Positions 23,747-35,150 of a stretch of DNA of 64,000 bases are shown here, piece after piece (the stretch's first letter is position 1; each line of letters opens with the position of its first letter). A program made the translations under genes and the position numbers. Source of the stretch: Calycina herbarum (taxonomy: Eukaryota; Ascomycota; Leotiomycetes; Helotiales; Pezizellaceae); assembly GCA_001414485.1 (NCBI GenBank), contig LLEY01000076.1, positions 1 through 64,000 of the forward strand. Direction: 5' to 3'. The notes under the pieces were generated by a model, which saw only the letters and a program-made list of their open reading frames with translations, was not told the DNA's origin and did not search any database.

Positions 23747-25372
23747 CTTGGGCAAGTATTACTTGAACCCTCTTCAGCTCGTCACCACTTTTTAGTATAG
23801 AATTAGCACCAAAACTAACCGATTTCCACCCCAACACCTACTTTTCACTTCACAATTAATTGACAACCACAACACCAAAATGGCCAAAAAAACAAGAAAG
23901 TCAAAGGGCCGTGCCCCACGCATATATAAGACTTCCCGGCGTGAGGTCCCTATCTGGCAACGTACTCAAATTGTTAGTAGAATTGGACAGAATACCAACA
24001 AGGCAGAGTCACTTAGATGGGCAGGCAGGGATGACGAGTCCTACCCTGTTTCTCTAGATAGCGTAAGGGATATTAGAAGGAGGGCTAAGAAGAACGCTGC
24101 ACGTACTCGGAACGGAAATACAAGGGGTCAACATCTTGATATACCCTCCAACGTTGAATCCAAGCCTCGTGGACACCCCCCGATTAAGCTTACCAAGGAG
24201 TTACGTTAACGCATCATAGACAAGGTTACGAGTGATAGAGAGGAGCGCCGGAAGACAAATATCACACACCTTTGCGAGCTTGGTCTCTGGGGCAACGACA
24301 ACAAGAACGAGAACCTTTCAGAGTCCTCTTTTCAACAAGCCTTATACGACGCTAGTTACTCCTTTATACGAGGAGGAGTTAAGTCAGCTAAGATACTCCT
24401 TGACATAGACCTCTCCTAACTTATATGGATAGACGCTGCTTCCTTATGTATGGAGCTTCACGATGGTCTAGACAGGTGCTGGCAGAAGGAGGACGAGTAC
24501 TATCACAAGGACGTACGGTCAGAGACAGTAAAGGGGTATTCCGACGGACAGTTCTTTGGTGCTATCTGCCTTAGCCAACGGAGAGGTCCTTGCCATATCT
24601 ACGAGCCAGAGACAGTCCAAGAAGTTAAAGATGCGGAGGCACATTTTGCTGAGGCTAATACAGCTTGGTTACATCACGCAGAGAGGGAGTTTTAGAGGCT
24701 GGAACAGGCGAAAGAGGACTACTGGGCTAGTAGAGGACGTAGGGTACCTGGAAAGAGGGCAGAACTACATACCTACCTTCATAAACAAGCATATAAGAGG
24801 GGGGACAGGGGTAAGGGAGGGGTGGATTTCTACCGGCTTTGTGAGGGGTATCTTAAGCCAAAGCTTATACCTTGGTATAAGGAGTTGAAGAGGTTAGGGA
24901 GAGGAAAGCAGATGCGTCTTGTTATGGATAATGCTGGCCCACACTCTCATAGAGTGACTAAAGAGGTATTATACTACTACTCTGTGTGGAGGCTCCTTCA
25001 CCCTCCCTAATCACCTGATATGAATGCTATAGAACAGATATGGAGGTATATAAGGGTCTAGCTACGTAAGAGAAAAGTACAGCCAAAGAATAAGGAGGAT
25101 CTTCAGCGTATGTGGATTGAGGAGTGGAAGCGAGTTCCTCAAAAGGTGATAGATAAGGTGATTATAAATCTTAGAAAGACTCTTTAGAAGGTGGTCAAGC
25201 ATGGTGGGGATAATGATTTCCATGGATAGAGCTTTAATTTCTACTACTTTTCATGAAAAAACACCCATTTTTGCATTATATATAAGTGATTGTAGTGAAA
25301 AGGGAGGTGGTGAGTATAGGCGAAAAATGAGCTGAAAATTAGCTGAGAGGGTTCAAGTAATACTTGCCCAAG
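23747..25372 (+). mobile_element. Second Tc1/mariner-like element (1626 bp)
   Basis: The inverted repeat CTTGGGCAAGTATTACTTGA, continuing ACCCTCTTCAGCT, is at the left, with its complement at 25343-25372. TA duplicates are at 23745-23746 and 25373-25374. The interior holds a plus-strand transposase with several stops. The TIR differs from that of the element at 21255, so this is another subfamily. Confidence 0.92.
23880..25229 (+). pseudogene. Mariner-like transposase with RIP-type stops
   Basis: It starts MAKKTRKSKGRAPRIYKTSR. It then shows LIWIDAASLCMELHDGLDR (first Asp block), an acidic insertion, RLVMDNAGPHSHRVTKEVL (second Asp) and SPDMNAIEQIWRYIR (third acidic position). The tail is KRVPQKVIDKVIINLRK. 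Stops occur after LTKELR, LDIDLS, AEREF, LLHPP, YIRV and LRKTL. Most are TAA/TAG where a Gln codon would fit, the signature of C-to-T change at CpA. The MDNAGPH motif and long insertion fit fungal mariner-type DDE transposases. Confidence 0.85.
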
Positions 25373-25374
25373 TA

Positions 25375-26340
25375 ACGCTGTTTTAAATAATAATCGGTCA
25401 CTGTAAGAATTGGCATAGGGACCATTACGGGTCTTGTTTTGTCAGAGGCACTGTTGTGAAGAGTTATATTGTTGTCTTTGGAACTTATGTTATCGGAGAC
25501 GCTTCGCATGAAGCCCAATGCTCCTGCCATTGGTTCTTTGATTGGGAGAAAATAGGTGATACTTCGGCTGTCGTAGGTTACGATAGAGAAATGACAATAC
25601 CGTAGCATTAATAAATCGTGCTTATAGAATCTTATCATTAATGAGTAGAAGGGAGAAAATTATAAGGTAAGAAATGGTTTGCGTCAAGTCCGTTATTGTG
25701 ATATATGAAATTTTCGCAATGTCTTCCGCCCTTATATAATCTAGTAATATTCCATATTATTTGAAAGAAAGAAGACAGCGGGTTATTATTATTAAGGATA
25801 TGACTCAATTGTACTAAACAACTAAAACTATTTGAAAAGTTTTATTGTTATCCAAAGAAAACTTTGCCTGGAGCGGCTTGCAAGGGTGAATAAAAGCGGT
25901 AGTAATGTCTCTTTTACTATCTATTGTAAGGGCCAGAACTTCAAAGTAGTTCACTCCTCCATAGCCCTTTATGACATACACTGTCGATTTCTTCACTAGC
26001 TAAGTGTCTGGGAGCATGAAAGGTTTATAAACATCTGGTGTCTACCTATTCACTTTTTATTTGTTCACAGCCTACTATGTGCTTAGTCTTGTATAGATCT
26101 TCAGCTGTTGGACCTGCTTCTCCTCTCCGGCTCACCACACGCAACCACGGAAACTCTACAGACTCCCTTATCTTAACTGCAAAACACAAACTATCAAGCG
26201 ACACTGGCAACTTGAAGGGGCAAGAACCTCCAGCACCATGCGCACTTTGAAGGAAGAAGAAGTGCCCCATTTGTACCTCAGCCTGAGTATGCATTTGAAG
26301 GACCTATCCTACAGAGGTCGTGGGATTCAAAGCGTGGTTG
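25375..26340 (-). pseudogene. Unidentified protein remnants flanking a transposon
   Basis: Minus-strand fragments look protein-like: SIVTYDSRSITYFLPIKEPM (25500-25620 region), VYVIKGYGGVNYFEVLALTI (25900-26000) and FLQSAHGAGGSCPFKLPVSL (about 26200-26270). Stops separate them and no family is recognised. If they form one gene, the element at 23747-25372 interrupts it, because the first fragment's frame runs into the insertion point. It may equally be chance. No function proposed. Confidence 0.25.
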
Positions 26341-26564
26341 ACTGAGAGTGGTTATAGAGACGAGAATACTCGAAACATCTTCCTAAAGACACGAAATAAA
26401 GTAGTAACACCAGTCCTATTTTATATTATGAACACCTTCATATTAAAGTCTTTAAAATAGCCCAACCGTTCTTTTGTTGTGATTCATAAGTTTAAATTAT
26501 AGCTAATAATAATGACTCTATAGCCCTCTCTAAACTCTTAGATCTCTCTGCTATATTGACAGCC

Positions 26565-26735
26565 TGGTTGACATAAGCTTGAATAATAAGAACTTGTGTC
26601 TTATGTCTAAATACTTGTTGCGGGAAGGACACGTGACCACGCTAGTGGAGGACCTGTAGATAGTTCCGAGTGCTCAGCACTCTCCCCTTCTCTCTTTAGA
26701 CGTTTATTACCACACACATAAGATATTACCTTACA
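26565..26735. repeat. Solo-LTR-like sequence (tentative)
   Basis: The segment contains CACTCTCCCCTTCTCTCTTTAG and ATAAGATATTACC, similar in order to the end of the LTR at 5831-6375 (ACACTCTCCGCTTCTCTCTT, ATATAAGGTACTATT). A short inverted pair, GACATAAG/CTTATGTC, lies at about 26570-26600. Boundaries are guesses: TG near 26565 and TTACA near 26735. No matching second LTR or PPT was found. Confidence 0.3.
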
Positions 26736-27059
26736 CGTATTTCACCACGCCCAGCCATAAGCAGTGAATTGTGTATCAGTCCCATATGCTACAATACTGT
26801 AAGATATTCCTAATTCAATAACAGGGTTGAAGCTTGTTCTATAAGTAATATAAGACCTCAATTTGTTTTAGAGGAGAGAGGAATATACCTAATAATATAA
26901 TTCACATCGGCTTCGTAATAGTTGCTTGATGGATATTTCAATTGGAATTCACTATATCATCGCGGAAAGAGACCACGCTAAGATAAATGGCCTAGCCAGA
27001 GCATACTATAAAACCGTTCTCAGCCTCTGTTTATCTGTGTCACGATTCATTTCTACTTT

Positions 27060-27640
27060 CCATGGGCTGTGCGTAAAATCGGGACTTTTGAAAAATCCTA
27101 ACTGATGCGATTTTACGAGTGTATAGAATTATAGTGCAACTACAGTTCGGGTTACTATTCTAACTAGATAGAAAGTTGTATTAAGGAGTAAACTATCTAC
27201 TCCTCTTATAGCTTTTAATTCTATGGAGTGGTTATTACGTAGTAAGGAGAAGTCTTATAAAATTAGGTATATTGAGTTACGAACTTCGGTTTATTTCTTA
27301 CGAGCGTGTAGAATTATAGTATAACTACGCTTTGGGCTACTGTTCTGACTAAATAGAAAGTTTTATTAGATAGTAAACTATTTACTCCTTTTGTAGCTTT
27401 TAATTCTATAGAGCGGTTATTATATAGTAAGAAGAAGTCTCGTAGAATCAGGGTATATCGTGTAACGTATATATTATAACGTAGAATACTAGTTATCCCT
27501 TACTATATAACAACTACTCTATAGAATTGAAAGCTATAATATATATAGGTACTTTACTATATAAATTAACCTATTATATACTTATAATACTCTTCTACTA
27601 TGTGGTTGTATTATATTTATATCTATCCAAAGTTATGATT
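27060..27640. repeat. Three diverged copies of a 185-bp repeat, one inverted
   Basis: A unit running from TACGAG and GTAGAATTATAG to TTTTAATTCTATRGAG and GGTTATTAYRTAGTAAG starts at about 27114 and again at 27299 (period about 185 bp). At about 27470-27610 the same motifs appear inverted (CTTACTATATAACAACTAC, CTATAGAATTGAAAGC). Differences are mostly transitions, as after RIP. The direct-plus-inverted layout could fold into a long hairpin. Nothing coding. Confidence 0.75.
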
Positions 27641-27660
27641 TTCTAGAAATATTTTTTCTC

Positions 27661-29485
27661 GATTTCTACACATAGACTACATCTGTAGGATGAACTGGGA
27701 TATGGCTGTATCTACCCAACTTCAACCCAGTCGCTTTCAATAATAAAAAGCTCTGTAAGTTTTCATATTTTTAGTTAGACCGAATGAAGCTTATGGTGCC
27801 AAAAATCAACATAGAACATCGTCCTTTTTGTGCACGAATTAACAACTAAATAGACAAGATCCGCAAACATCGCAAGCTACGACTCAAAATGTTTCTTGAA
27901 CTCATCAAAGCCACCCTGGCTAGCTTAGACGCCCAGTGACCTGTTACCCACAGCAAATGCCTTTCTGGTTTACGAAAAACATTCTAGTTCTGTATCGAGA
28001 AGGCAGAAATCTTGCCAATGCTGCAACACGGTGTGGGTGTGTATCAAGGCAGCATCCAATATCTGGTAAAAGCATTTTTTATCCTATGGTTATGAGGTTG
28101 TATGCTACAACACCCACCCGCTAAACCGATATCCAGAAAATCTCAATTTAAGCAGGGATTGTCTTCGCTGTCATCGTTGGGATTATTGTGTTGAGTGTGC
28201 TGTTTGCGACAAAGCGTGGAAGGATTTTGAGGATAAAGCTGAGTCTATTCTCAATAAGCATAGAATTCCAAGCCACCTCCCAAAACATCTGTATGAGCGT
28301 TTTGAAAGTTAGGGGACAGGCGTGGTGAGAAAAATGTTTGTTGCAGGAATCAAGAGGAACAGTAGACAAGTGGCATAATTTTGGGGTTTAGCGAAGAGAG
28401 GATCATATATTCTCCTGCTGTCACGCCTAAAATCCCAATATGATTATCTAAGCGAGCCCCTTGGCTGTGTTGGTGATTCCTTTGATGCTGAAACAGCTGA
28501 GAGGACTGCTTTGAAAACAATTCAAGCTTGTACAATGGAAATGACTCTTTGAGACAATTTCCCTGTAAATGTACTAGAAGTTGCATGACTGCGCTAGCAG
28601 GTAATAATATCTTTACGGAAATCAACTGTAATAAACCTTTTAGTACTTGAATGTTTTAGGTTTACTTTTGTCAGGGGAGTAGTTAATTAGCATAGTATTC
28701 CACCACTTCTACTTCTTTACCTTTAAAGTTACAGATGCTCTAGAAATTTTCAATGTTTCTATTTTTGCTGTCTGTATAGAGAGAGGTATAAAGAGATTAT
28801 AAGTATAGCTAGAGCATCTTTGGGTAAATGAAAGGTTTACAGTGAAACTATTCTTCTTATTCACCTGTCTAAAACTTATCTTCTTTTAGAAAATGAAGAT
28901 AGAGAGAGAAGTTCCTACTATTTCCTCTTATTTCATTTTCCCTACAATTACTCTTCTTTCTTCTTTCATATATTGAACATCTATACACTTACTAATTCAC
29001 TCTACGAGATCCGCTTCATACTTACTTCTACACTAGAACGAGAAGTTAGACGTTACTAGATATAAAGACAAAGTGAAGCTATAGCTGAAAGCATAAAAAG
29101 ACTTAGAAAGGTTGGGTATAAAAATAGTAGATAACTGATGAATTAATACTTAATCCTGAGAATTTCGATAGTTGGTGCTGAACTATAATTTCTAGATGAA
29201 ACATAACAGTTTTCAAATTGACACACAGAAAGAGGGGGTTAAAAGCTCTGCATAGAACCAGGCAACTAACATATCAGAAATAGTCCTTCTCTTCTCTCTC
29301 TGTCTTAATCATGAAAAAAAGAACTACATTGTATTCTCAGACAATATCTCCTACTTCTCCCTACATCACTCAATTCAAAGCAAAGTAGCTATTACATTAC
29401 ATATAGTATTACCTTACAACCATCCCAGAAAATCGCCAAGCCCAAAACCTTACAATTTTCAATCTCAAATCTTTACCTGTTCCCC
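27661..29485. other. AT-rich intergenic region with one membrane-helix relic
   Basis: No intact gene. Near 28153-28215 (plus) a short frame reads AGIVFAVIVGIIVLSVLFAT followed by basic residues, which looks like a single transmembrane segment left from a decayed membrane-protein gene. The stretch 28680-29480 is AT-rich with TTCTCTTCTTTC-type pyrimidine runs and no coding signal. Confidence 0.35.
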
Positions 29486-29487
29486 TA

Positions 29488-30732
29488 ACAAGCCCGTCGT
29501 CAAAAGTCTGTGTCTTATAGGCTCTTTTAGCGAGTAGATTACGATAACCTCAAATTTTTACCCCACCGCAATTTATGAATTATGGCTTCCACACCTCCAA
29601 TGCTAGAGCACGTTCCAGGCTTCGAAATCCTTACCAAACACAAAGAGGCGATACGCCAGCTTTTCAACTACGCTGCTATCTCTATTCCAAAGCTTATAGT
29701 ACGCTACAACCTTGGCTACTCCTCAATCCGTCGAGTCCTTAATTATGAGGCCCTAGAACGCGCACAGCCTACTCGAACTAGGCGACCACGTCTCTTAAAT
29801 GACCTTCAAATTCGTTGGATTACTGTATATTATAGTGATTCTTAGGAGCATCGGATCCTCGACTATATGCGACTTTACGATAAGCTCAAATTAGAGTACA
29901 GTGCCGAAACCCTCGAACAGCGCCTTAAAGAAGCTAGCTACTTTCGATATATAGCATGCCAAAAGCCCTACCTCACACTCCTTTAAGCAAACAACCGAAT
30001 GATCTAGGGGCTTAGGCATATATTCTAGCGGAAAGAGGTTAAGTAGAGGGTAGTTCTATGGTCAGATGAGGTTACCTTCTTAGTTAGTGGTCTTATAGTA
30101 AAGCAAAGGATTATACAGAATCTCTATAAGCGGTTTTGCAATAACTATATCTAACACCAATTCTACTGAGGGTATACGATACTAGTAAATGCCTAGGGAG
30201 CTATTAGATATAATTACAAGAGTCCTTTAGTATTTATAGATAGATCTAGTAAGAAGGGAGCCTTTACTTAAAAGGATTACCTAGGGCAAGTCTTAACTCG
30301 GTATATTAAGTCGATTTTAGGACCTATATACACACTCTTAGTTTAGAGCTATTGTTTATAGAGGATAGTAATTTAGCTTACGGTCATAAGTCGACAAGAA
30401 ACTGCTATACGTAATACCGAATAAAGCATAGGATTATCTTAATACTATACCCTTCTACAAGTCCTGATATGAACCCGATTGAGAAATGCTAGAGGTGGAT
30501 TAAGTAAGTCGCTTTACAGGAGGCGTAAGCAGCCTACTACTGAGGCAGAAATGCGACAATTTGTACTAGAAGAATGGGATAAAATCCCACAAAAATGGAT
30601 CAATGAATTAATTGATAAGCAGGAGCACTGGGTTCATGTATTAGTAGAGCGGTGTAGGTGGTCAACACCTAATTAAATCAATTGTCGTGGTTGCGATACC
30701 CTGAAAAGCACAGACTTCTGACGACGGGCTCG
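29488..30732 (+). mobile_element. Third Tc1/mariner-like element (about 1.25 kb)
   Basis: Terminal repeats AGCCCGTCGTCAAAAGTCTG (left, about 29491) and the complement of GCCCGTCGTCAGAAGTCTGT (right, ending 30732) are inverted, with TA at 29486-29487 and 30733-30734. The outermost 3-4 bases differ slightly, so the exact ends could move by a base or two. The interior is AT-shifted and stop-rich. Confidence 0.85.
29582..30676 (+). pseudogene. Tc1/mariner transposase, heavily RIP-decayed
   Basis: It begins MASTPPMLEHVPGFEILTKH with a helix-turn-helix (IPKLIVRYNLGYSSIRRV). The DDE core is recognisable through the stops: VLWSDEVTFLVSG (first Asp), a RIVI/LAYGHKS-like block around 30365-30390, and SPDMNPIEK-type residues at 30460-30485 before WRWIK-like codons. 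The tail, EEWDKIPQKWINELIDK, is intact. Stops are mostly TAG/TAA at Gln-like positions and AT content is raised, more than in the element at 21255. The end of the frame is TAA at 30674-30676. Confidence 0.82.
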
Positions 30733-30734
30733 TA

Positions 30735-31888
30735 ACCCACCTCACCCACTGTAAGACAGAACCCAGCTCTACAACCCCAACACCACTTCAATTTTTTTCA
30801 TGAGAACAGTGCCATCACAGTAAAATACCAACCTCTCCAGTCTCTCCAACTCCATCTAGCCCTGTAACTCCTATCTTTTAACTAAAGATAAATCACGATC
30901 TCAATCTCAACAATTCCAATTTCCAATCTCCAATCTCCATCCCTCCGTTCCCCTACCCCACCCACCAAGGACAGTGAGGACTGCAAGCTGAATCTACAAC
31001 ACCACTGCTCCCATTCTCCCCTATATCACCCCAAAAGCCAACCCTTCCACACCAATCTTTGACTCTGACCACCACCGCTTTTCGTAACACCCGCTTCCAC
31101 CAGCATTAAGAAGTATAATGAATACAAACAACAACAACATCCTCTCATTGCAAGTAAACAAGAAAAAGCCAGGCTCCTCCAAATCAACATATCCCCTTTA
31201 TACGCCGACCTCTTCACTTTCCATACTGACCTAGAACCTTCCCATCTCACTCCGTTTCCCCACCTCACACCCACATTTTCCTTTCCCCCTCCTTTCTTTC
31301 CACAACTCATCTCGCCGTTCCCGTCTCTTCTCATCTCTTGCCAAAACGCAAAATAACCCCCCCCCACCCCCCCCCAAAAAAGATCCCAACCTGAGTCTCA
31401 ACCTAAAAAGTAAGCAATACCATCCCCTAAAAACTTACATTTCATGACGACCTAAACCCCCAACCTCTAAGTCTCCCATGCTCCCTTACAATAACAACCA
31501 CAAAAAAGAAAGTCCCTACCAGGTAGCTCTAACTCAAAAGTTGACTATCACAATAAGAGCAAAGCAAAAACAGACCAAGAAGAAGTCAGCTACCCGTCAT
31601 TGCATCACCCACCTCACGCCACAATTCCCCCCAACCCCCCAACCCCTACTCCCCAAACCAAATACAACAAACCCAAGAACCAACCCAAATTTCAAGCATC
31701 ACAATCATCAAGTCACCCACTAAAAAACCACCCATCAACATAAAATACCCTCAATTTCAACTTCCAAACACCTAATTTACATCCATCTCAACTCCATAAT
31801 TTGAATGCTCAAGTCCAATCAATAATCAAAAAAATGCCCAAAAAAGACAACAGTGTCGTCCAACCAAAACACACAACCCCTATTCACA
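30735..31888. other. G-poor non-coding tract downstream of the channel gene
   Basis: The plus strand is rich in C, A and T with few G, most clearly at 31440-31840, including a CCCCCCCCACCCCCCCCCC-type run near 31360. As this lies 3' of a minus-strand gene, the transcript-sense strand is C-poor. Open frames here are Pro/Thr/Asn-rich by composition only. No gene. Confidence 0.6.
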
Positions 31889-34359
31889 TCAACTCTTCCC
31901 CTGCCCCTGCGCCCCCTGCGCCTGACTCTTCATAATCAACGCCGTCAATTTCGCAATCTGCACACTCAAATCCGCAACCTTATCCTCAAGCTCCTTCTCC
32001 CGTTCCTTCACCAACGAGAGATCCTCTGCACACTGTTTCGCCCTGGAACTTCTTTCCCTCAAAAGTCCCGAGTTGGAGTTATCTTTCCCCAGCGAAGTAC
32101 CGTGAAAATTATCAGAGTGAACCCTATCCTCCTGGTCATGAAAGTATCCATGTGCGCCTCTGTTCGCTTTTGACTTAGCCTCTTTAGCTTTGATCGATTC
32201 AATTAGAATACGCGTAGTTTCGGGCATATCGGATGAGAACAGATCTTCTCCTGATTTATAATGTCTCCATGGAAGGTGCTCCAAGACCCAGATGGAGTAG
32301 ACGATTGGAATGTGGCTGAGTTTGAGAACAACAATTCGGGCCCTTCGGAGAGCATTGGAAGACAGAAAGAGGCGCAGAGGACGAATGAAGAATAGAGGAA
32401 CGAGGTTCTGCGAGGGACATTAGCAATCAATCGTTTTCAAAAGAAATGATACACATACCAAGGGTGGATAGAAGTGAGTAAGACTGTTGCTAGTTGAGGC
32501 CTCGAGAACGTAGACAGAGTAGACGTAGAGATGTTCTTCCCGAGCATTCGCAAAGATCTTGGAGAAACTCTCGCGCATAACACAAACCAATGAAGTAATC
32601 AAGAGAATATTTGTCATGCAAATATATATAAGCATCAGCGGTGGGCCGAGTCGGGGATCAATCTCGTGCATAATATCGAAACCCAGAGAGCTTGAACCAA
32701 AGAAAATTTTGGTCAAGGTCCAACTCATTTCACTCATTGTGAAGGTTTCTCTGGCCAAGAGGGAAAATGTGGTTAAGAAACCTAGATTAATTAGCAAAAA
32801 ATATCGAAAAAGAAAGGGGTTACTTACCAATTTGAATGATTCCTACAAGGACCATGAATTTTACGAAGTCCTTGATCATAGCCTTCAAGCAAGGAATCAA
32901 GGTGGCGAAATATGGAAGCAAACTCAGGAGTGAGCAAAGTCTATACATATTAGCTGCATGTTTTAGCGTACCGATGATAGTCAACATACCTTGGAACCAT
33001 AAACAACGCTTCCAATGAGAGAATGTCGAATGCGGTATTTACAATCTCATCATCGTGGTGGAGTAATCCAATGGCCCCTGTTTAATTCATTAAAACCCGC
33101 TTCAGTCATATGATATGGGAGACTCACTGGTAGCCATGAAAGCTGCACCAATCAAGATGATGATGGTATCGAAACCGTTCCAAATGTCCACTGAATATAC
33201 CATGGTTCCTGCCCCCATGAACTCGCTGAATTCATCATAGGCGAATGCGGCAAACCAGATATACAAGAAAATTTCGGATGGGTAAATGCGATACCTAAAC
33301 CTCATTAGCATTCCGAACTTGAAGTGCGTCTGATCATCAAACATACATGTCTCGCTCCATAAGTACAGTGTAGTAGAGGAACAAGAAGGTGGAGAAGAAG
33401 AGAAATTCGAAGAGCTTGATGTATTTAGGTACCCTCAAGCGGGCATATGGATCTGAATGTGCCCTGCTGTAGAACTGAGGCAACTTCACGGTATTCTCGT
33501 TGAGGTTCTCCCAGAATTGGATATCTCCTCGCCAGATTCCAGTGACAATCTTTTGGATAAGCGCTTGACTTAGGAACTTCTTGGAGTCGGATACAACCGC
33601 AATTTCGAGACCCGTCAAGCCGATGAAGGATGATGTAGGGTCCTGATTCTTTTTCTTGGTTCCATTTGCAGTTGGGGACATAGATCCCAGGGAATGAACT
33701 GCTTGTTCAAGCTCATCCCGTCTGCTGCTTCCCGGCCTACTGAGAATGGTTTCGTTCCGACCAGAGGATTGAAACCGCGGTAACAGACTCGTATGCTCGG
33801 AAGCGGCAGTGAGGGAAGTGGTTGTAGATTGCGAGTCGATCATAGGTGGTATTTCGAATAAACAATAGTCAACGGCTTCTCGTTCGGAAAGCCGACTGAG
33901 AAACCTCCATGCCACAATTTCGCATGCATTCGCTCGGGAGGCATTGATTCGGGGGTCATCCGATTCCAAGGTGGAGAAATGCCATTTCAAGGTCCTGAAT
34001 GTCGAGTTAGTTTGAGTGATGGCCTAAACGAGGAGGCAGATAGATACGTACAACAAGGCACTGATGATGACTTTGTTTTTGGTGTTAATGACCAGATAAT
34101 CCACCAAGTTTCGAAGTTTGTTGCCAGCTCCAGTTGTTCGGAATTGTTCGAAGGTATAAGGGAGTGTTATCTCGTCGACGAAGAAACTAGAGGATATCAG
34201 TACTTGAATTGGAAGAGCATAGAGCATAGGGTCTTCAAACATGGACAGTTCGCGGACGACATCAATGAAGTGGCCGTCTGGGTCAATCTTGGGAAGGTCC
34301 TCCAGCCATTGATCCCCAGAAAGGAGGTCGTCTGCCAAAGGGGAAGCAGGCGCCGTCAT
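31889..34359 (-). CDS. yvc1: YVC1-type TRP cation channel (vacuolar calcium channel family)
   Basis: Seven exons (34359-34052, 33994-33347, 33294-33128, 33077-32990, 32940-32828, 32781-32459, 32407-31889) join in frame over introns of 46-57 nt to give 721 residues; yeast Yvc1 is similar in size. Family members release Ca2+ from the vacuole. The soluble N-terminal half contains a Ser-rich insert. About six hydrophobic segments follow, among them FEFLFFSTFLFLYYTVLM, IFLYIWFAAFAYDEF, GFDTIIILIGAAFMA, FMVLVGIIQIGFLTTFSLLA and MLIYICMTNILLITSLVCVM. GLLHHDDEIVNTAFDILSL and VPRLCSLLSLLPYF are conserved fungal YVC1 blocks. The C-terminus has a coiled coil (KEREKELEDKVADLSVQIAKL region). The start MTAPASPLADD is the first Met in frame. 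A purine hexanucleotide repeat lies about 140 bp upstream. Confidence 0.9.
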
Positions 34360-35150
34360 GGTGTCGGTAGAGAGTGAGTCTGTCGACGTGAGGCGATTCC
34401 GGAGTTACGCTGTCGAGCCAATTTGTTTGTCAAGGAGCAAGTGAGTGAAGGTATCGCGGACTCTGGGTCTCGAGATGTTGATGTGTCCGGGGGAGAGTTG
34501 GAAGGGAAGGGGAAGGGGAAGGGGAAGGGGAAGGAGACGAAGGAGACGAAGGAAGGGAGTCGCTGCATAGTGAAGGTGCGGCGCCAGTCAAGGCAAGGCA
34601 GTTGGTGTGAATATTCCAGGAAGTTGCGACTCGCGATGCATGGTATCCCACATTGTGCCAAACCCCCCAACGGCCTCTCAATCGCTCCCCTTTTTTTGAC
34701 GTTTAGGTACCCCTGAGACGACGATAAGGGTTCTGACTGGTTCTGACAGGGCCCTGAAACATCCCGAGGTCCAGCGATGATAGGCTGCTTAAGGAACATC
34801 CCTGCCCTGAACAAGCCTATTAGGAGGGGTAACTTGGAGACACTGACGCTGTGGCTCAGCGCCTGGGGCTCAACTCTAGGCAAACGCGGGGAGTCGCCAT
34901 CATCCCATATATCTATCTACCCACTCGATTCCTCTCAAAGAACAAAACATCACGAAAGAGCTCATCAACAACAAGAATCAACCACGAATCAACCACGAAT
35001 AAGAAAACCATCATCCCACTAATAAACCCATAAACGACCTCTTCCTCGAACATATTGCCAAGCAACGCCCCTCTTCCAAGCAAACGAAGCCCTTGCCAAA
35101 GCTCCGAATAGCTTCATATAAATCGATTTGCCACACCTACACGTCCAACC
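34360..35150. other. Divergent promoter region (channel gene / PI31 homologue)
   Basis: This separates the minus-strand channel gene from the plus-strand PI31 gene. Besides the GGGGAA repeat it holds TATATCTATCTACCC near 34908. Both genes probably take their 5' signals from here. Open frames on either strand are low-complexity and not supported. Confidence 0.5.
34496..34552. repeat. (GGGGAA)n hexanucleotide repeat, G-quadruplex prone
   Basis: GAAGGGAAGGGGAAGGGGAA runs on as several GGGGAA units, then GGAGACGAA repeats. Four or more G4 blocks separated by AA can form a quadruplex on the plus strand. It lies about 140 bp upstream of the channel start codon, in its 5' flank. Confidence 0.8.

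Noticed and set aside
23347..23766. 139-codon plus-strand frame as a gene
   Set aside because: It overlaps an equally long minus-strand frame, lacks a domain and runs into the transposon insertion point.
32380..32410. Apparent frameshift in the YVC1-like channel at the last exon
   Set aside because: Re-reading the plus strand gave CTTCATTCGTCC; the exon 6/7 junction is phase 0 and the frame (NLVPLFFIRPLRLFL) is continuous.
34356..34883. 175-codon minus-strand frame, and plus-strand frames over the GGGGAA repeat
   Set aside because: Driven by the hexanucleotide repeat (Phe/Pro or Gly/Lys runs); no homology or splice support.
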